46,351 nt of DNA from assembly GCA_020632925.1 (NCBI GenBank), contig JACKER010000041.1, positions 1 through 46,351 on the forward strand, given 5' to 3'. The notes beneath the pieces are model-generated. The model was given only the letters and a program-made list of their open reading frames with translations, searched no databases and was not told where the DNA came from. Of the stretch, positions 25,435-33,344 are shown one piece after another (the first letter of the stretch is position 1; each line of letters starts with the position of its first letter). A program made the position numbers and the translations under genes. This DNA is from Alphaproteobacteria bacterium. Its GTDB lineage: Bacteria; Myxococcota_A; UBA796; GCA-2862545.

Positions 25435-26115
25435 TCACCCGGGGCGCGCCGACAACGCAGCGAGGACGGTCCGTTCCGCCTCGAGCAGCAGGTCGGCCGT
25501 CAGCTCGAAGCCCTTCCGCGGCGACCCGGTCGGCTCCCAGGCGAACGTCCGCCACAGCGCGAGGGTCGCGGTGCCCTCCGAGAAGCCACGAAGCCGACGG
25601 GTCAGCTCCAGACCGTACGCACCGAGCGCCAGCGGCACCTTCAGCTCGTCCCCCTCCAGCAGGTCGTCGGGAACGGACACGCCGGCTTCCGCGGCGATCT
25701 GGTTCCCGAAGCTCCGCATGAGCTCCCGCGCGCGCTCCTTGTGCGTGGGCTTCACCTTCTTCGGGCGCAGCCGAGGGGCGTCGACCAGCCAGCTGCACAT
25801 CGGGCAGAAGCAGTGCGCGTCGGGCGAGTACCGGATCTTGCCAGGATCCTCGACCAGGTCGAAGGTGGCGTAGAGGTAGGTCGAGAACAGGTTCGCGAAC
25901 GCCTCCAGGTCCTCGCGGGGTGGCCGGGCGTTCGGTGGGAGGTTGTCGTAGTGCTCGTCGATCCAGCCGCTCGCGGCCTGCGGCAGGGTCGTGAACGCGT
26001 GGGCAGCGCGGGTCGACAGGAACCCTCGGTCGATGCCTTCCGCCGTCCACTTCAGCAGGCGGTAGCTGCGACGCTGCAGGTCGACCGCCCTCTCCAGGTC
26101 CTCACGGACGAACAT
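25435..26115 (-). CDS. Unknown protein with CPxC knuckle
   Basis: Cytoplasmic protein of 226 residues; not recognised. The ATG at 26115 lies inside the end of the membrane protein gene (14-base overlap); a longer in-frame start at 26199 would overlap it far more. It is mostly helical. A HCFCPMC motif near residues 103-109 followed by a basic stretch (RPKKVKPTHKERARELM) suggests a half zinc knuckle or nucleic-acid contact. The C-terminus ends in a helix rich in Leu and Glu. Tight coupling with the PKMT-like methyltransferase (3-base gap) suggests a joint role, for example an accessory or substrate protein, but this is speculative. Confidence 0.7.
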   Translation of the reverse strand: MFVREDLERAVDLQRRSYRLLKWTAEGIDRGFLSTRAAHAFTTLPQAASGWIDEHYDNLPPNARPPREDLEAFANLFSTYLYATFDLVEDPGKIRYSPDAHCFCPMCSWLVDAPRLRPKKVKPTHKERARELMRSFGNQIAAEAGVSVPDDLLEGDELKVPLALGAYGLELTRRLRGFSEGTATLALWRTFAWEPTGSPRKGFELTADLLLEAERTVLAALSARPG

Positions 26116-26656
26116 CGTGGGCCTCCACCGCCAGCCGCGATCGCGACAGCGCCGCGTCCACCCCGGCGAAGCAGGACGCAGCGAGCGCGGCCATCGCACA
26201 CAGGTATGCCGCGTGGGAGGGGAAGACGAGCTCCCAACCGGGCCAGACGGCGTGGACGAGGTTCACGTCCGCAGCAGGCGGGGTGAGGACGCTGACGGCG
26301 ACCAGGCCCGCGAGCCCGAGCGTCGCAGGGACCGAGGACCAGGGGTGGAAGCCGTGTCGACGAACCCCCTCCCCCGCGAGCAACAGCCCGCCGACGTGCG
26401 AGACCACCGACGCCGCGCGGACCTCGCCGCCGCCGAGCAGATCGAGCGCCCACAGCGGCACGCCGACCACGAGCCAGCAGCCCGCGACCGACAGCCAGCG
26501 CGCGCTCCCGAGCGTCCAGCCGAGGGCCACCATCGCCCCGCCGACGTTGCACATCCACAGCAGGTCCCAGGGCTCGCCGCGCCACACGCACTCCGCCGCG
26601 TGCAGCCCCCAGACCAGCCAGCTCAGGAGGGCCAGGAAGCGCGCACCATGCGACAC
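26102..26656 (-). CDS. Multi-pass membrane protein, unknown function
   Basis: Inner-membrane protein of 184 residues with about five to six hydrophobic segments (FLALLSWLVWGLHAAE, LLWMCNVGGAMVALGWTL, WLSVAGCWLVVGVPLWALDLL, ASVVSHVGGLLLAG, ATLGLAGLVAVSVL, AAYLCAMAALAASCF). Conserved-looking polar residues in the membrane (HAAE, CNVGG, SHVGG, PSHAAYLC) could form an active or binding site, somewhat like small integral-membrane hydrolases or TIGR02206-type proteins, but I cannot assign it. Its start overlaps the ACP gene by 34 bases and its end overlaps the next gene by 14, so it belongs to the same operon. Confidence 0.7.
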   Translation of the reverse strand: MSHGARFLALLSWLVWGLHAAECVWRGEPWDLLWMCNVGGAMVALGWTLGSARWLSVAGCWLVVGVPLWALDLLGGGEVRAASVVSHVGGLLLAGEGVRRHGFHPWSSVPATLGLAGLVAVSVLTPPAADVNLVHAVWPGWELVFPSHAAYLCAMAALAASCFAGVDAALSRSRLAVEAHDVRP

Positions 26657-27012
26657 ACCGCCTCCACCGTGAGGTGCGAGAAGAGCACCCGCGGCGTGAC
26701 CTCCTCCTCGGCGGAGAGGCCGGGCATCAGCGGCTCCAGCCGACCGAGCAGATCCGGGTGGATCCGCCCCTCCCGCACGACCTCGGGCGAGGAGAAGTCC
26801 AGGCGCGTGAGGAAGCCGAGCTCCGTGCTGCGCGCCTTCACCCCCGTCTGCTCCTCGAGCAGGAACACGATGTCCACCACGTCCAACGAGTCCGCACCCA
26901 GATCGTCGATGAGGCGGGTCTCCGGCAGCAACCGCTCCTCGGGCACGGCCAGGCTCTGGCTCACGCAGCGCCGCACCGTCGCCAGCACCACGTCGGTGTC
27001 AGGTACGCTCAC
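26623..27012 (-). CDS. Acyl carrier protein, extended type
   Basis: Carrier protein of 129 residues. GTG at 27012 is chosen because the ATG at 27060 would overlap the divergent esterase gene. The 4'-phosphopantetheine site is S42 in DDLGADSLDVVDIVFLLEE. Compared with an ordinary 77-residue ACP it has a long acidic insertion and a C-terminal extension (RIHPDLLGRLEPLMPG, EEVTPRVLFSHLTVEAVCRMV), the pattern of AcpXL-like long-chain ACPs used for lipid A or envelope lipids. It is first in the operon leading to a membrane protein and a PKMT-like methyltransferase. No acyltransferase is next to it; the ketosynthases at 43035-45031 are 16 kb away. Confidence 0.85.
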   Translation of the reverse strand: MSVPDTDVVLATVRRCVSQSLAVPEERLLPETRLIDDLGADSLDVVDIVFLLEEQTGVKARSTELGFLTRLDFSSPEVVREGRIHPDLLGRLEPLMPGLSAEEEVTPRVLFSHLTVEAVCRMVRASWPS

Positions 27013-27043
27013 GCCCCACTTCCCCCGTGCGACGGAGCCTAGC

Positions 27044-27928
27044 ATGTCGGCCCACCCCATCGAGCGCGGCGGTCAGCGCGGGTGGCGCCACGACGAGGGC
27101 CACGCCGCCGGTGTCTTCGAGACGTACGACCGGCTCGATCTGGGCGGGCTCGGACCGCGCAAGGTCCATGTCCTCGTCCCGCGGCGCATCGATCGCCCGC
27201 TGTCCACGTTGTTCCTGCACGACGGCGACACCGCGTTCTGGAAGGGCGGCGTGGCCCACGCGACCTGGGACGTCGCGGGCACGCTGTCGCGGCTGGGGCC
27301 CGAGGTGGAGCCGATGATCGTCGTCGCCGTCCACCCGCTCCGCCGCGACCACGAGTACACCCACGCCTTCTGGGGTCCGCGGCGCGACTTCGGCGGGCTG
27401 CCGGTCTACGCCTCCTGGCTCGCCGAGGAGCTCAAGCCCTGGATCGACGCGACCTACCCCACGAACCCCGGGCGCTCGTCGGTGGTGGGCAGCAGCCACG
27501 GCGGGCTCGCGTCCTTCTGGGCCGCGACGCGCCACCCCGACGCCTTCCGGGCCGCCGGGTGTCTCTCCCCCTCGTTCTTCACGGGGCTCGACGACCTCGA
27601 CACCAACACGCTCTCGGCGGCGCCCCTGGCGACCTCGCCGCTGGTGGCGCCGGTCGCGCAGCTCCTGGCCGACGGGGGCAGCCGTCCGCGGATGTGGATC
27701 TGCTGGGGCACGGAGCGCTCGGGCGGGCAACACAACGAGGTCGTGGAGCGGCTCGCCGCGATCCGCGGGCGCGAGATGGCGGCTTTGCTCCGCGACCGCT
27801 TCGGCTACGTCGACGGGCTCGACCTCTGGGAGGTGGAGGACGAAGGGGCCGGGCACGACGAGCACGCCTGGCGCCGCCGGTTCGCGTGGATGGCGAAGGC
27901 GATGTTCCCGGCTACCGGAGCCAGGTGA
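27044..27928 (+). CDS. Esterase, enterochelin-esterase-like alpha/beta hydrolase
   Basis: Cytoplasmic alpha/beta hydrolase of 294 residues of the putative esterase family (PF00756). ATG at 27044 with GGAG six bases upstream; no signal peptide. The nucleophile elbow is G149-S-S151-H-G153 in VVGSSHGGLASFWAA, preceded by the typical LKPWIDATYPT helix. The acid and His are expected in EVEDEGAGHDEHAWRRRF (His of GHDEHAW). The family hydrolyses carboxylic esters, including trilactone siderophores and acetylated sugars. It is divergent from the ACP operon and overlaps the convergent nitroreductase gene by 17 bases. Confidence 0.87.
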   Translation: MSAHPIERGGQRGWRHDEGHAAGVFETYDRLDLGGLGPRKVHVLVPRRIDRPLSTLFLHDGDTAFWKGGVAHATWDVAGTLSRLGPEVEPMIVVAVHPLRRDHEYTHAFWGPRRDFGGLPVYASWLAEELKPWIDATYPTNPGRSSVVGSSHGGLASFWAATRHPDAFRAAGCLSPSFFTGLDDLDTNTLSAAPLATSPLVAPVAQLLADGGSRPRMWICWGTERSGGQHNEVVERLAAIRGREMAALLRDRFGYVDGLDLWEVEDEGAGHDEHAWRRRFAWMAKAMFPATGAR

Positions 27929-28544
27929 CGACGGCGTCGAGCGGCTTGCGCGCGGTCGGCGACGGGTGCTCGGCGGGCCAGCCCACGGGGACGACGGCCG
28001 CGATGCCCCACCCGGCCGGGACGCCGAGCAGCCCGAGCAGCTGGTCCGCCGCCACCATCGGACCGGTCATGGGCGAGGCGCCGAGCCCGCGGGCGTGCGC
28101 CGAGAGCAGCAGGTTCTGCACCGCCATCGCGGTCGCGGCGAGCGCCGAGTCCCGCTCCATGGCCTCGATGCGGGCGCGGTCGTCGCCGGGGAGCGCGTCG
28201 TCGACGAGGTGCCCGAGCACGCGGCGCCCGCGGTGGATGGCGACGATCACGACGGGCGCTGCCTCGAAGCGCACGAAGTAGTCCCCGTAGGCCACGAAGG
28301 CGGCCCGGCCCTCAGGGGTCACGTGCGACGCGATGCGCGCGGTCGCCTCGCGCACGGCCGACGCCATCGCGGCGATGCGCTCGCGCGAGGTCACCACCAG
28401 GAAGCGCCAGGGCTGCGCGTTCGACGGCGAGGGTGCCGCCACCGCGTCCGCCAGGAGCGCGCGCACCAGCACCTCGTCCACCGGGCGGTCCGCGTAGGCG
28501 CGCACGCTGCGGCGGCTCGCCATCAGCTCGGAGAGGTCGTTCAT
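27912..28544 (-). CDS. Nitroreductase family flavoprotein
   Basis: FMN-dependent NAD(P)H oxidoreductase of 210 residues, usual length. FMN-binding residues in RRSVRAYADRPV near 11-22 and the phosphate/ring contacts in APSPSNAQPWRF near 37-48. The dimer-interface helix is DSALAATAMAVQNLLLSAHARGLG and the C-terminal FMN phosphate-binding region is P(V)GWPAE. The ATG overlaps the patatin stop (ATGA), so it is the last gene of the operon with SDR and patatin. The substrate is unknown; quinones, nitroaromatics or enones are typical. Confidence 0.9.
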   Translation of the reverse strand: MNDLSELMASRRSVRAYADRPVDEVLVRALLADAVAAPSPSNAQPWRFLVVTSRERIAAMASAVREATARIASHVTPEGRAAFVAYGDYFVRFEAAPVVIVAIHRGRRVLGHLVDDALPGDDRARIEAMERDSALAATAMAVQNLLLSAHARGLGASPMTGPMVAADQLLGLLGVPAGWGIAAVVPVGWPAEHPSPTARKPLDAVVTWLR

Positions 28545-29402
28545 CGCCAGAACCCGACCAACGCCTCCGCGCGGGCCCTCCCCTGCGCGAACCCGGCCCG
28601 CGCGGCGTCCGGTCGCGCCGCCAGCGCCATCATGCCGGCGGCGAAGACCTCCATCGTCGAATCATCGGGGAGCACCGTCTCCACCTGGCTCCCCCGGGCC
28701 GTCAGCTCGTCGAGCTGCGCCGCCAGGTGCATGCCCCAGGCGAGCGGTGCGCGCGTGCGGGCGCCGAGCGGCGAGAGCACCAGCACGCGGCCCATGCCCG
28801 CCGCCACCTGGGCGTTCTCCGGTCCCCGCCAGTAGCCGCCGTCGATGAACCAGCCGTCACCGACACGATGTGCGGGGCCGGCGGCCGTGCTCGCCGCCAC
28901 CGCATCCACCAGGCCGACCTCGCCGTGCCGGTCGAACACCACGGCCTCCCCCGTCCGAGCGTCGACCGCGGTGATTCGCACGTCGCGCTCAGGCCAGTCG
29001 CGAATCGGCAAGCGAGCCCACCACGGCGCGCCAGCGCTCACCGGTGTCGGCGGCGGCCAGCTCGATCGCCGCTGCACCCAGTCGACGTCGCAGGTCCGCC
29101 GGGTCGCGGGCAGCGTCGAAGGCGGCCTGCGTGCGCTCCATCAGGCCCCCCGCCTGCCGCGGCGTGACGCCGGCTTGCCGAGGGGGGACGGGGGCGAGCG
29201 CCTGCGTGTACAGGTCGGCGAGCGAGGCCCCGCAGATCTGCGCCGCCGCCGTGGCCCCCGCGGACGTGCCCACGAGCCGGTCGGCGTCCGTGACGTCGAG
29301 CCCCCCGTCCGCCAGGCCCGCGAGCACCCCGATCAGCCAGGCGTTCCCGAGCGCGCCGCCGCCACCCAGGACGAGCGCCGTCGTCAGCCGTTCGCCGTCC
29401 AT
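28541..29402 (-). pseudogene. Patatin-like phospholipase, interrupted by a one-base frameshift
   Basis: Reading from ATG 29402, the N-terminal part (MDGERLTTALVLGGGGALG) has the oxyanion loop GGGGALG and the nucleophile elbow GTSAG (S47), and runs to a stop at 28989. The rest of the protein (ARLPIRDWPERDVRITAVDA, with the catalytic Asp in FIDGGYW) continues in the +1 frame to 28541. Removing one G from the GGG at 29017-29019 restores VVARLPIRDW and one open frame of 286 residues; the total, 862 bases, is one over a multiple of three. It is therefore either a recently broken gene or a sequencing/assembly error. Coupled to SDR upstream and nitroreductase downstream by short overlaps. Patatins are lipid acyl hydrolases. 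Confidence 0.82.
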
Positions 29403-30094
29403 CCACCCTCCACCGGGATCACGCTGCCCGTGACGTAGCTCGCGCGGTCCGAGAGCAGGAAGCACACGACCTCCGCCACCTCCTCGGGCCGCGCCACGCG
29501 ACGCAGGGGGATGCCCGCCGCCAGCTCCGGCGCCACCGCCCGCGCGCCATCGAGCATGGGTGTGTCCATGGGGCCCGGGCGGACGCAGGCGACGCGCACC
29601 CCGCGCCCGCCGACCTCGACCGCGAGCCCGCGCGTCAGGCCCTCGAGCGCCGCCTTGGTGGCTGCGTAGACCGCCTGCCCGCGGGTCGGACGCTCGGCGG
29701 CGACCGAGCTCACCAGCAGCAGCACGCCGCCGCGCTGGCGCACCATCGGGGCCAGCGCCGCCCGCGCGCACCGGATGGCGCCCACCAGGTTGACGTCGAG
29801 CTGCTCGGCGTCGCGCGCGGGGTCCTCGCCCAGCAGCAGCCCCGTGCGCAGCACGCCAGCGGCTTGCACCCACCCGTCGATGCGGCCGTGGGCCTCGAGG
29901 GCGGCGCGGGCCAGCGCGGACACGCTCTCGTCGTCGGTCACGTCGACGGGGACCGAGCGGACGCCGTCGGGCAGCGCCACCGGGCGGCGGTGCCCCGCGA
30001 TCACGTGCGCCCCGTGCGCGTGGGCGGCGCGGACCACCGCTGCGCCGAGCCCTCCACCAGCGCCCGTGACCACCACCACCTGGCCCGCGAGCAC
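29384..30094 (-). CDS. Short-chain dehydrogenase/reductase (FabG-like)
   Basis: NAD(P)-dependent oxidoreductase of 236 residues, classical SDR. Cofactor motif TGAGGGLG (10-17), DVTDD after strand 3, catalytic Ser in LLVSSVAAE and Tyr/Lys in YAATK, then RPGPMDTPML. The C-terminal SYVTGSVIPVEGGW is the standard end of the FabG/3-oxoacyl reductase group. GTG start at 30094, directly abutting the stop of the FSH1-type hydrolase gene. The 3' end overlaps the patatin gene by 19 bases. With a hydrolase, patatin and nitroreductase it may form a lipid or xenobiotic-modifying operon; the exact reaction is open. Confidence 0.92.
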   Translation of the reverse strand: MLAGQVVVVTGAGGGLGAAVVRAAHAHGAHVIAGHRRPVALPDGVRSVPVDVTDDESVSALARAALEAHGRIDGWVQAAGVLRTGLLLGEDPARDAEQLDVNLVGAIRCARAALAPMVRQRGGVLLLVSSVAAERPTRGQAVYAATKAALEGLTRGLAVEVGGRGVRVACVRPGPMDTPMLDGARAVAPELAAGIPLRRVARPEEVAEVVCFLLSDRASYVTGSVIPVEGGWTANG

Positions 30095-30697
30095 TCAGGT
30101 CCCCAGGTGGCGCTTCAGGAAGGCGGCGATCCCGGCGCCCGCGTCACCGCGCGTGGGCACGACGTGCGGCCCGGGCCAGGTCAGCGTCTCGGAGCCCACG
30201 AAGCGCGCCGCGAGCTCGGGGCCCATCGACGCCATCGGATCGCGCGCGCCCCACACGTGCAGCGAGGGCACGTCGACGGGCTCGGCGAACAACGGCTGCA
30301 GCACCTGGGCCCGCGGCACGCGGCCCGCGACCAACACCGCGAACGCGACCGGCGGCAGCTCCCCGCGCGCCGACCAGGCCGCCACGCACGCGCCGAGCAT
30401 CGCGCCCTGGCTGAACCCGAGGATCCCGGCGGGGCCGGCGGACAAGAGCTCGCGCACGTGCTCCCGGGCCTCCTCCCACCCGTGGTAGGCGCTGCCGTCG
30501 TCCGTCGCCCGCCACCAGGTGCGGTGCGGACCGCGGTCGGGGTCGGAGCCCAGCGGCACGACCATGGCGGGATCGGCGTCGAAGGGTCCGTCGGGCGCCA
30601 CGACCTCGACGCCGAGCGGATCGAGCAGCGGCGCCAGGCTCTCGGCCAGCACCCGGCCGTTCTGCGTGTACCCGTGGAGCAGGATCAGGCGCGCCAT
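30095..30697 (-). CDS. FSH1/carboxylesterase-type serine hydrolase
   Basis: Small cytoplasmic alpha/beta hydrolase of 200 residues. Starts MARLILLHGYTQNG (oxyanion region HGYTQN). TWWRATDDG near 60-68 is typical of the FSH1 group (PF03959). Nucleophile S96 in GFSQGAM; catalytic Asp in VWGARDPMAS and His in WPGPHVVP. ATG at 30697, two bases after the LRR-like gene's stop. It heads the tight group hydrolase-SDR-patatin-nitroreductase. A phospholipase/carboxylesterase of the related family is an equally valid name; the substrate is unknown. Confidence 0.88.
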   Translation of the reverse strand: MARLILLHGYTQNGRVLAESLAPLLDPLGVEVVAPDGPFDADPAMVVPLGSDPDRGPHRTWWRATDDGSAYHGWEEAREHVRELLSAGPAGILGFSQGAMLGACVAAWSARGELPPVAFAVLVAGRVPRAQVLQPLFAEPVDVPSLHVWGARDPMASMGPELAARFVGSETLTWPGPHVVPTRGDAGAGIAAFLKRHLGT

Positions 30698-30699
30698 GC

Positions 30700-31941
30700 T
30701 CAGAGACAGTCGTAGCTGTTGGGCTGCGCGCCCGAGCAGGCATCCGCCAGGTTCAACCGGCAGTCCCCAAAGGTGTCCGTCCGCGCCCGGACCGCCTCCG
30801 CGACACAGGTGGGGAGCGCGGCGTTCGACGAGACGATGCCGAACCGCGCGGGCACCGTGGTGGTGAGCGGCAGGGCGTTGATCGAGGTCAGCGCGGGGTT
30901 GAACCGGATGTCGAAGGCCTGTTGGCCGGCTCCGCTGCCGACGAGCAGCGTGTCGGTCCCGATCCGATCGATCGAGGTGAAGGCGGAGCCGGTGATCGAG
31001 ATCGCCGTCCCGAGGCCGTTCGTTCCCACCGTCTCGAGGGCCGGAAAGGCGTCGAGCGCCCCCGGGTCGCGGAGGCTCCCGAGACTCAGCTGCCCGTCGA
31101 TGGTGGTGAGCGTGTCCAGCGCGGGCACGCCGTTCAGGTTCAGCAGCATCAGCGAGCCGACCCGGTCGAGGATGGGGAGGTCGAGCACGACGGTCGCCGT
31201 CGGGGCGTTGAACTCGTCCAGTCGGAACTCCGTGCCGATGCGCGTGAGCAGGGGTGCATGGATCTCGATGTCCCCGTCCCGCACGTCCAGCGCGCTCGGA
31301 TCCGTCGATCCGATCTCGGGGAGCGAGTCGAGCGTGATCCGCATCGAGGGCGCGCGGTACAGCGCGGTCCGCGCGTGCAGCCACCCGAGCGAGACGAGGG
31401 CGGGGAGCCGCACGTCGTCCACCACGCCGTACGAGAGGTCGAGCGCGCCCAGGACCTCGAGGTCCGGCAGCTCCAACGTCGTGTCGACGGCACGGGAGTC
31501 GACGGTCAGCACGCCGTCGAAGGACCAGAGGTGGCGCAGCTCCGACCGCGAGACGTCGACATCGAGGTACGCGTTGCCCACCCACGTCCCGAGGAGCGGT
31601 GAGGTGAGCGCGGGCGAGACCGCGGGGGCGGCGCCGACCTGGGCCGCCTGCAGCGCCACGTCCACCAACGGAGCGGCCGCGGGCACCACGATCTGGAAGG
31701 TGGCCCTGCCCTGCGCGTTCGCGACCGTCGTGCCGTAGAGCGTCGGCGAGAGCACGCCGAGGCACTGGCCACCCAGCTGTGGTGGGCAAGGCCCCGCGCC
31801 CTCGCCGGCCAACGAATACACCACGCCGACCACCGCCCCCGGGGTCGCACCGGTCACCGTGAGGGTCGCGGGTTGCCCGACCTTCAGCGGGGTGTGGTCG
31901 AGGGTGAGTGCGAAGGCGGGGAGCGAGAGGGCAACGAGCAT
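30700..31941 (-). CDS. Secreted LRR/receptor-L-like protein with N-terminal beta domain
   Basis: Exported protein of 413 residues with signal peptide MLVALSLPAFALT and no lipobox. Residues about 17-105 form a beta-sandwich-like domain (LKVGQPATLTVTGATPG, YSLAGEGAGPC, QCLGVLSP, YGTTVANAQG, VALQAAQVG) that is shared with the protein at 34577. Residues about 125-390 are irregular leucine-rich repeats like receptor L domains (LPDLEVLGALDLSYG, LPALVSLGWL, LPILDRVGSLMLLNLNGVPALDTLTTIDG, FPALETVG). Two Cys pairs close the C-terminus. Likely a cell-surface or secreted binding protein; ligand unknown. Last upstream neighbour of the hydrolase operon, 2-base gap. Confidence 0.75.
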   Translation of the reverse strand: MLVALSLPAFALTLDHTPLKVGQPATLTVTGATPGAVVGVVYSLAGEGAGPCPPQLGGQCLGVLSPTLYGTTVANAQGRATFQIVVPAAAPLVDVALQAAQVGAAPAVSPALTSPLLGTWVGNAYLDVDVSRSELRHLWSFDGVLTVDSRAVDTTLELPDLEVLGALDLSYGVVDDVRLPALVSLGWLHARTALYRAPSMRITLDSLPEIGSTDPSALDVRDGDIEIHAPLLTRIGTEFRLDEFNAPTATVVLDLPILDRVGSLMLLNLNGVPALDTLTTIDGQLSLGSLRDPGALDAFPALETVGTNGLGTAISITGSAFTSIDRIGTDTLLVGSGAGQQAFDIRFNPALTSINALPLTTTVPARFGIVSSNAALPTCVAEAVRARTDTFGDCRLNLADACSGAQPNSYDCL

Positions 31942-31962
31942 GGGACCTCCAAGAGCGCCATC

Positions 31963-32862
31963 CTAGAACGGATGTCCGTCGAACCAGGCGACCACCTCGT
32001 GCGGCGACACCGGGAGCCAGGTGTGCCCCAGGGCAGGGTCGGTGACCACACGGTGCTCCAGCCCCTGCGCGTCCATCTGCTCGGCGTAGCGCTCCATCGC
32101 CCAGAGCGGCGCGAGCGGGTCCTGCTCGCCGTGGAGGAAGAGCGTGGGTGGGTGGTCTCCGGGGAGCGCGGGCACCACGCACAGCCCTCCGCTGCAGGTG
32201 CACCAGCTCGCGCTGTGGACCGCGAGCGCCCGGAAGCGCCCGGGGTAGGCCTCCGCCATCCGGCTGCTCATGTATCCACCGCTGGAGATGCCCCCGGCAT
32301 AGAGCCGCTCGGGGTCGACGTCGCGCAGCGTGCCGTCGTCGATGGCGGCGAACAGGGCCTGCATCAGCGCGTCGTCCGGAGAGGTCGACCAGGCGAGCGA
32401 GTACGGCGGGACGTTGGTGGTCCAGTACGTGGCGCCGTCGAAGAGCGCCTCCGGCGTGAGGACGACGTAGCCAGCGTCGAGCAGCCGCCCGATGAGCTCG
32501 GTCTGGTACCAGCCGCCGAACGCCGTGGTGGGCGTCGCGTCCCACATCCAGGCGGCGTTGAAGAAGGAGCCCTGGAACAGGATCGCCACCGGCCACCCGT
32601 CGGCGGGAGGCGTCCCCGCGGGCCGGCCGACGTGGACGTCGCGCGGACCCCACCCCGTAGGCAGCGAGACCGTGTCGTGGGGACAGCTGCGGTGGTCCAC
32701 GTCCCACGTGCACAGGCTGTTCGGGTGGGTCGTGGTCGTCGTCGTCGTCGTGATCGTGCTGGTCGACGACTCCCCCGTGTCGCCGGTGGAGATCGACGGC
32801 GACGACGGCAGGCTCCCGTCGGGCATGGCGGGTTCGACACAGGCGACGAGCAGCAGGACCAT
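31963..32862 (-). CDS. Extracellular depolymerase/esterase-like lipoprotein
   Basis: Predicted lipoprotein of 299 residues: MVLLLVAC (Cys8), then a Ser/Thr linker that includes eight consecutive Thr (about 38-45), then an alpha/beta hydrolase. Catalytic elbow GISSG with S193 (AGGISSGGYMSSRMAEAYP), acid in LHGEQDPLAPL, His in ALGHTWLP. Paired Cys (SWCTCSGGLC) point to disulfides. The elbow and GYMS sequence resemble PHB depolymerase/feruloyl esterase-type lipases of the LpqC family. It would act outside the inner membrane on a polymeric or hydroxy-ester substrate. The ATG at 32862 stands just upstream of the TerB-like gene's end. Confidence 0.8.
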   Translation of the reverse strand: MVLLLVACVEPAMPDGSLPSSPSISTGDTGESSTSTITTTTTTTTHPNSLCTWDVDHRSCPHDTVSLPTGWGPRDVHVGRPAGTPPADGWPVAILFQGSFFNAAWMWDATPTTAFGGWYQTELIGRLLDAGYVVLTPEALFDGATYWTTNVPPYSLAWSTSPDDALMQALFAAIDDGTLRDVDPERLYAGGISSGGYMSSRMAEAYPGRFRALAVHSASWCTCSGGLCVVPALPGDHPPTLFLHGEQDPLAPLWAMERYAEQMDAQGLEHRVVTDPALGHTWLPVSPHEVVAWFDGHPF

Positions 32863-32874
32863 CCGCGCGGAGTA

Positions 32875-33264
32875 TCAGGATGGCGCCCGATAGACCTCCC
32901 GCCGCAAGGCGACGATCGCCTCGTGTTCGGCGTCGGCGTACTCGCCATCGATCGTCGCCACGTGCTGCGCGAACTGGATCAGCTTCCGCCGGTCCTCGGG
33001 GTCCGGCACCGCAGCCAGCAGCTCCTCGATGTCCACCGGACTCCCCCGGATCGCTCGGAGCCGCGCGGCCGCCTCGCGGGGCGACAGGAGCGGGAGCATC
33101 CGCAGCCCGAGCAGCAGCTCCTCGTCCGCCAGATCGCCGTCCGCGTAGATCAGGTGGACGAGGAGCGAGCGGATCGCGTCGTCCTGGTCCGTCGCGCCGT
33201 CCAGGGGTGCCCCCTCGGGGTTGCGCACCACCTCGAGGAAAGCGTCGACCCGGGTCTGGCTCAT
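32875..33264 (-). CDS. TerB-like helical protein
   Basis: Cytoplasmic protein of 129 residues, start ATG 33264 (MSQTRVDAFLEVV); an upstream in-frame start at 33297 adds eleven unlikely residues. Helical, with the TerB-type pattern of an acidic helix followed by an ADG turn: LLVHLIYADGDLADEELLLGLRML near 35-58 and VATIDGEYADAEHEAIVALRREVY near the C-terminus, the latter being a second copy of the same motif. TerB-fold proteins are linked to metal or membrane stress but have no defined activity. Assignment is tentative. Confidence 0.6.
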   Translation of the reverse strand: MSQTRVDAFLEVVRNPEGAPLDGATDQDDAIRSLLVHLIYADGDLADEELLLGLRMLPLLSPREAAARLRAIRGSPVDIEELLAAVPDPEDRRKLIQFAQHVATIDGEYADAEHEAIVALRREVYRAPS

Positions 33265-33344
33265 GCGAGCACCTCCGTCCGCTGAGCGGCGACGCACATG
33301 CTACCCCCTCGCGGCGCCGGACATCGCGGTCTCCGACGGTGTGC

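Noticed and set aside
28989..29077. Programmed ribosomal frameshift in the patatin gene
   Set aside because: No slippery heptamer, stop-codon-dependent site or stimulatory hairpin is apparent; a one-base indel explains the data more simply.
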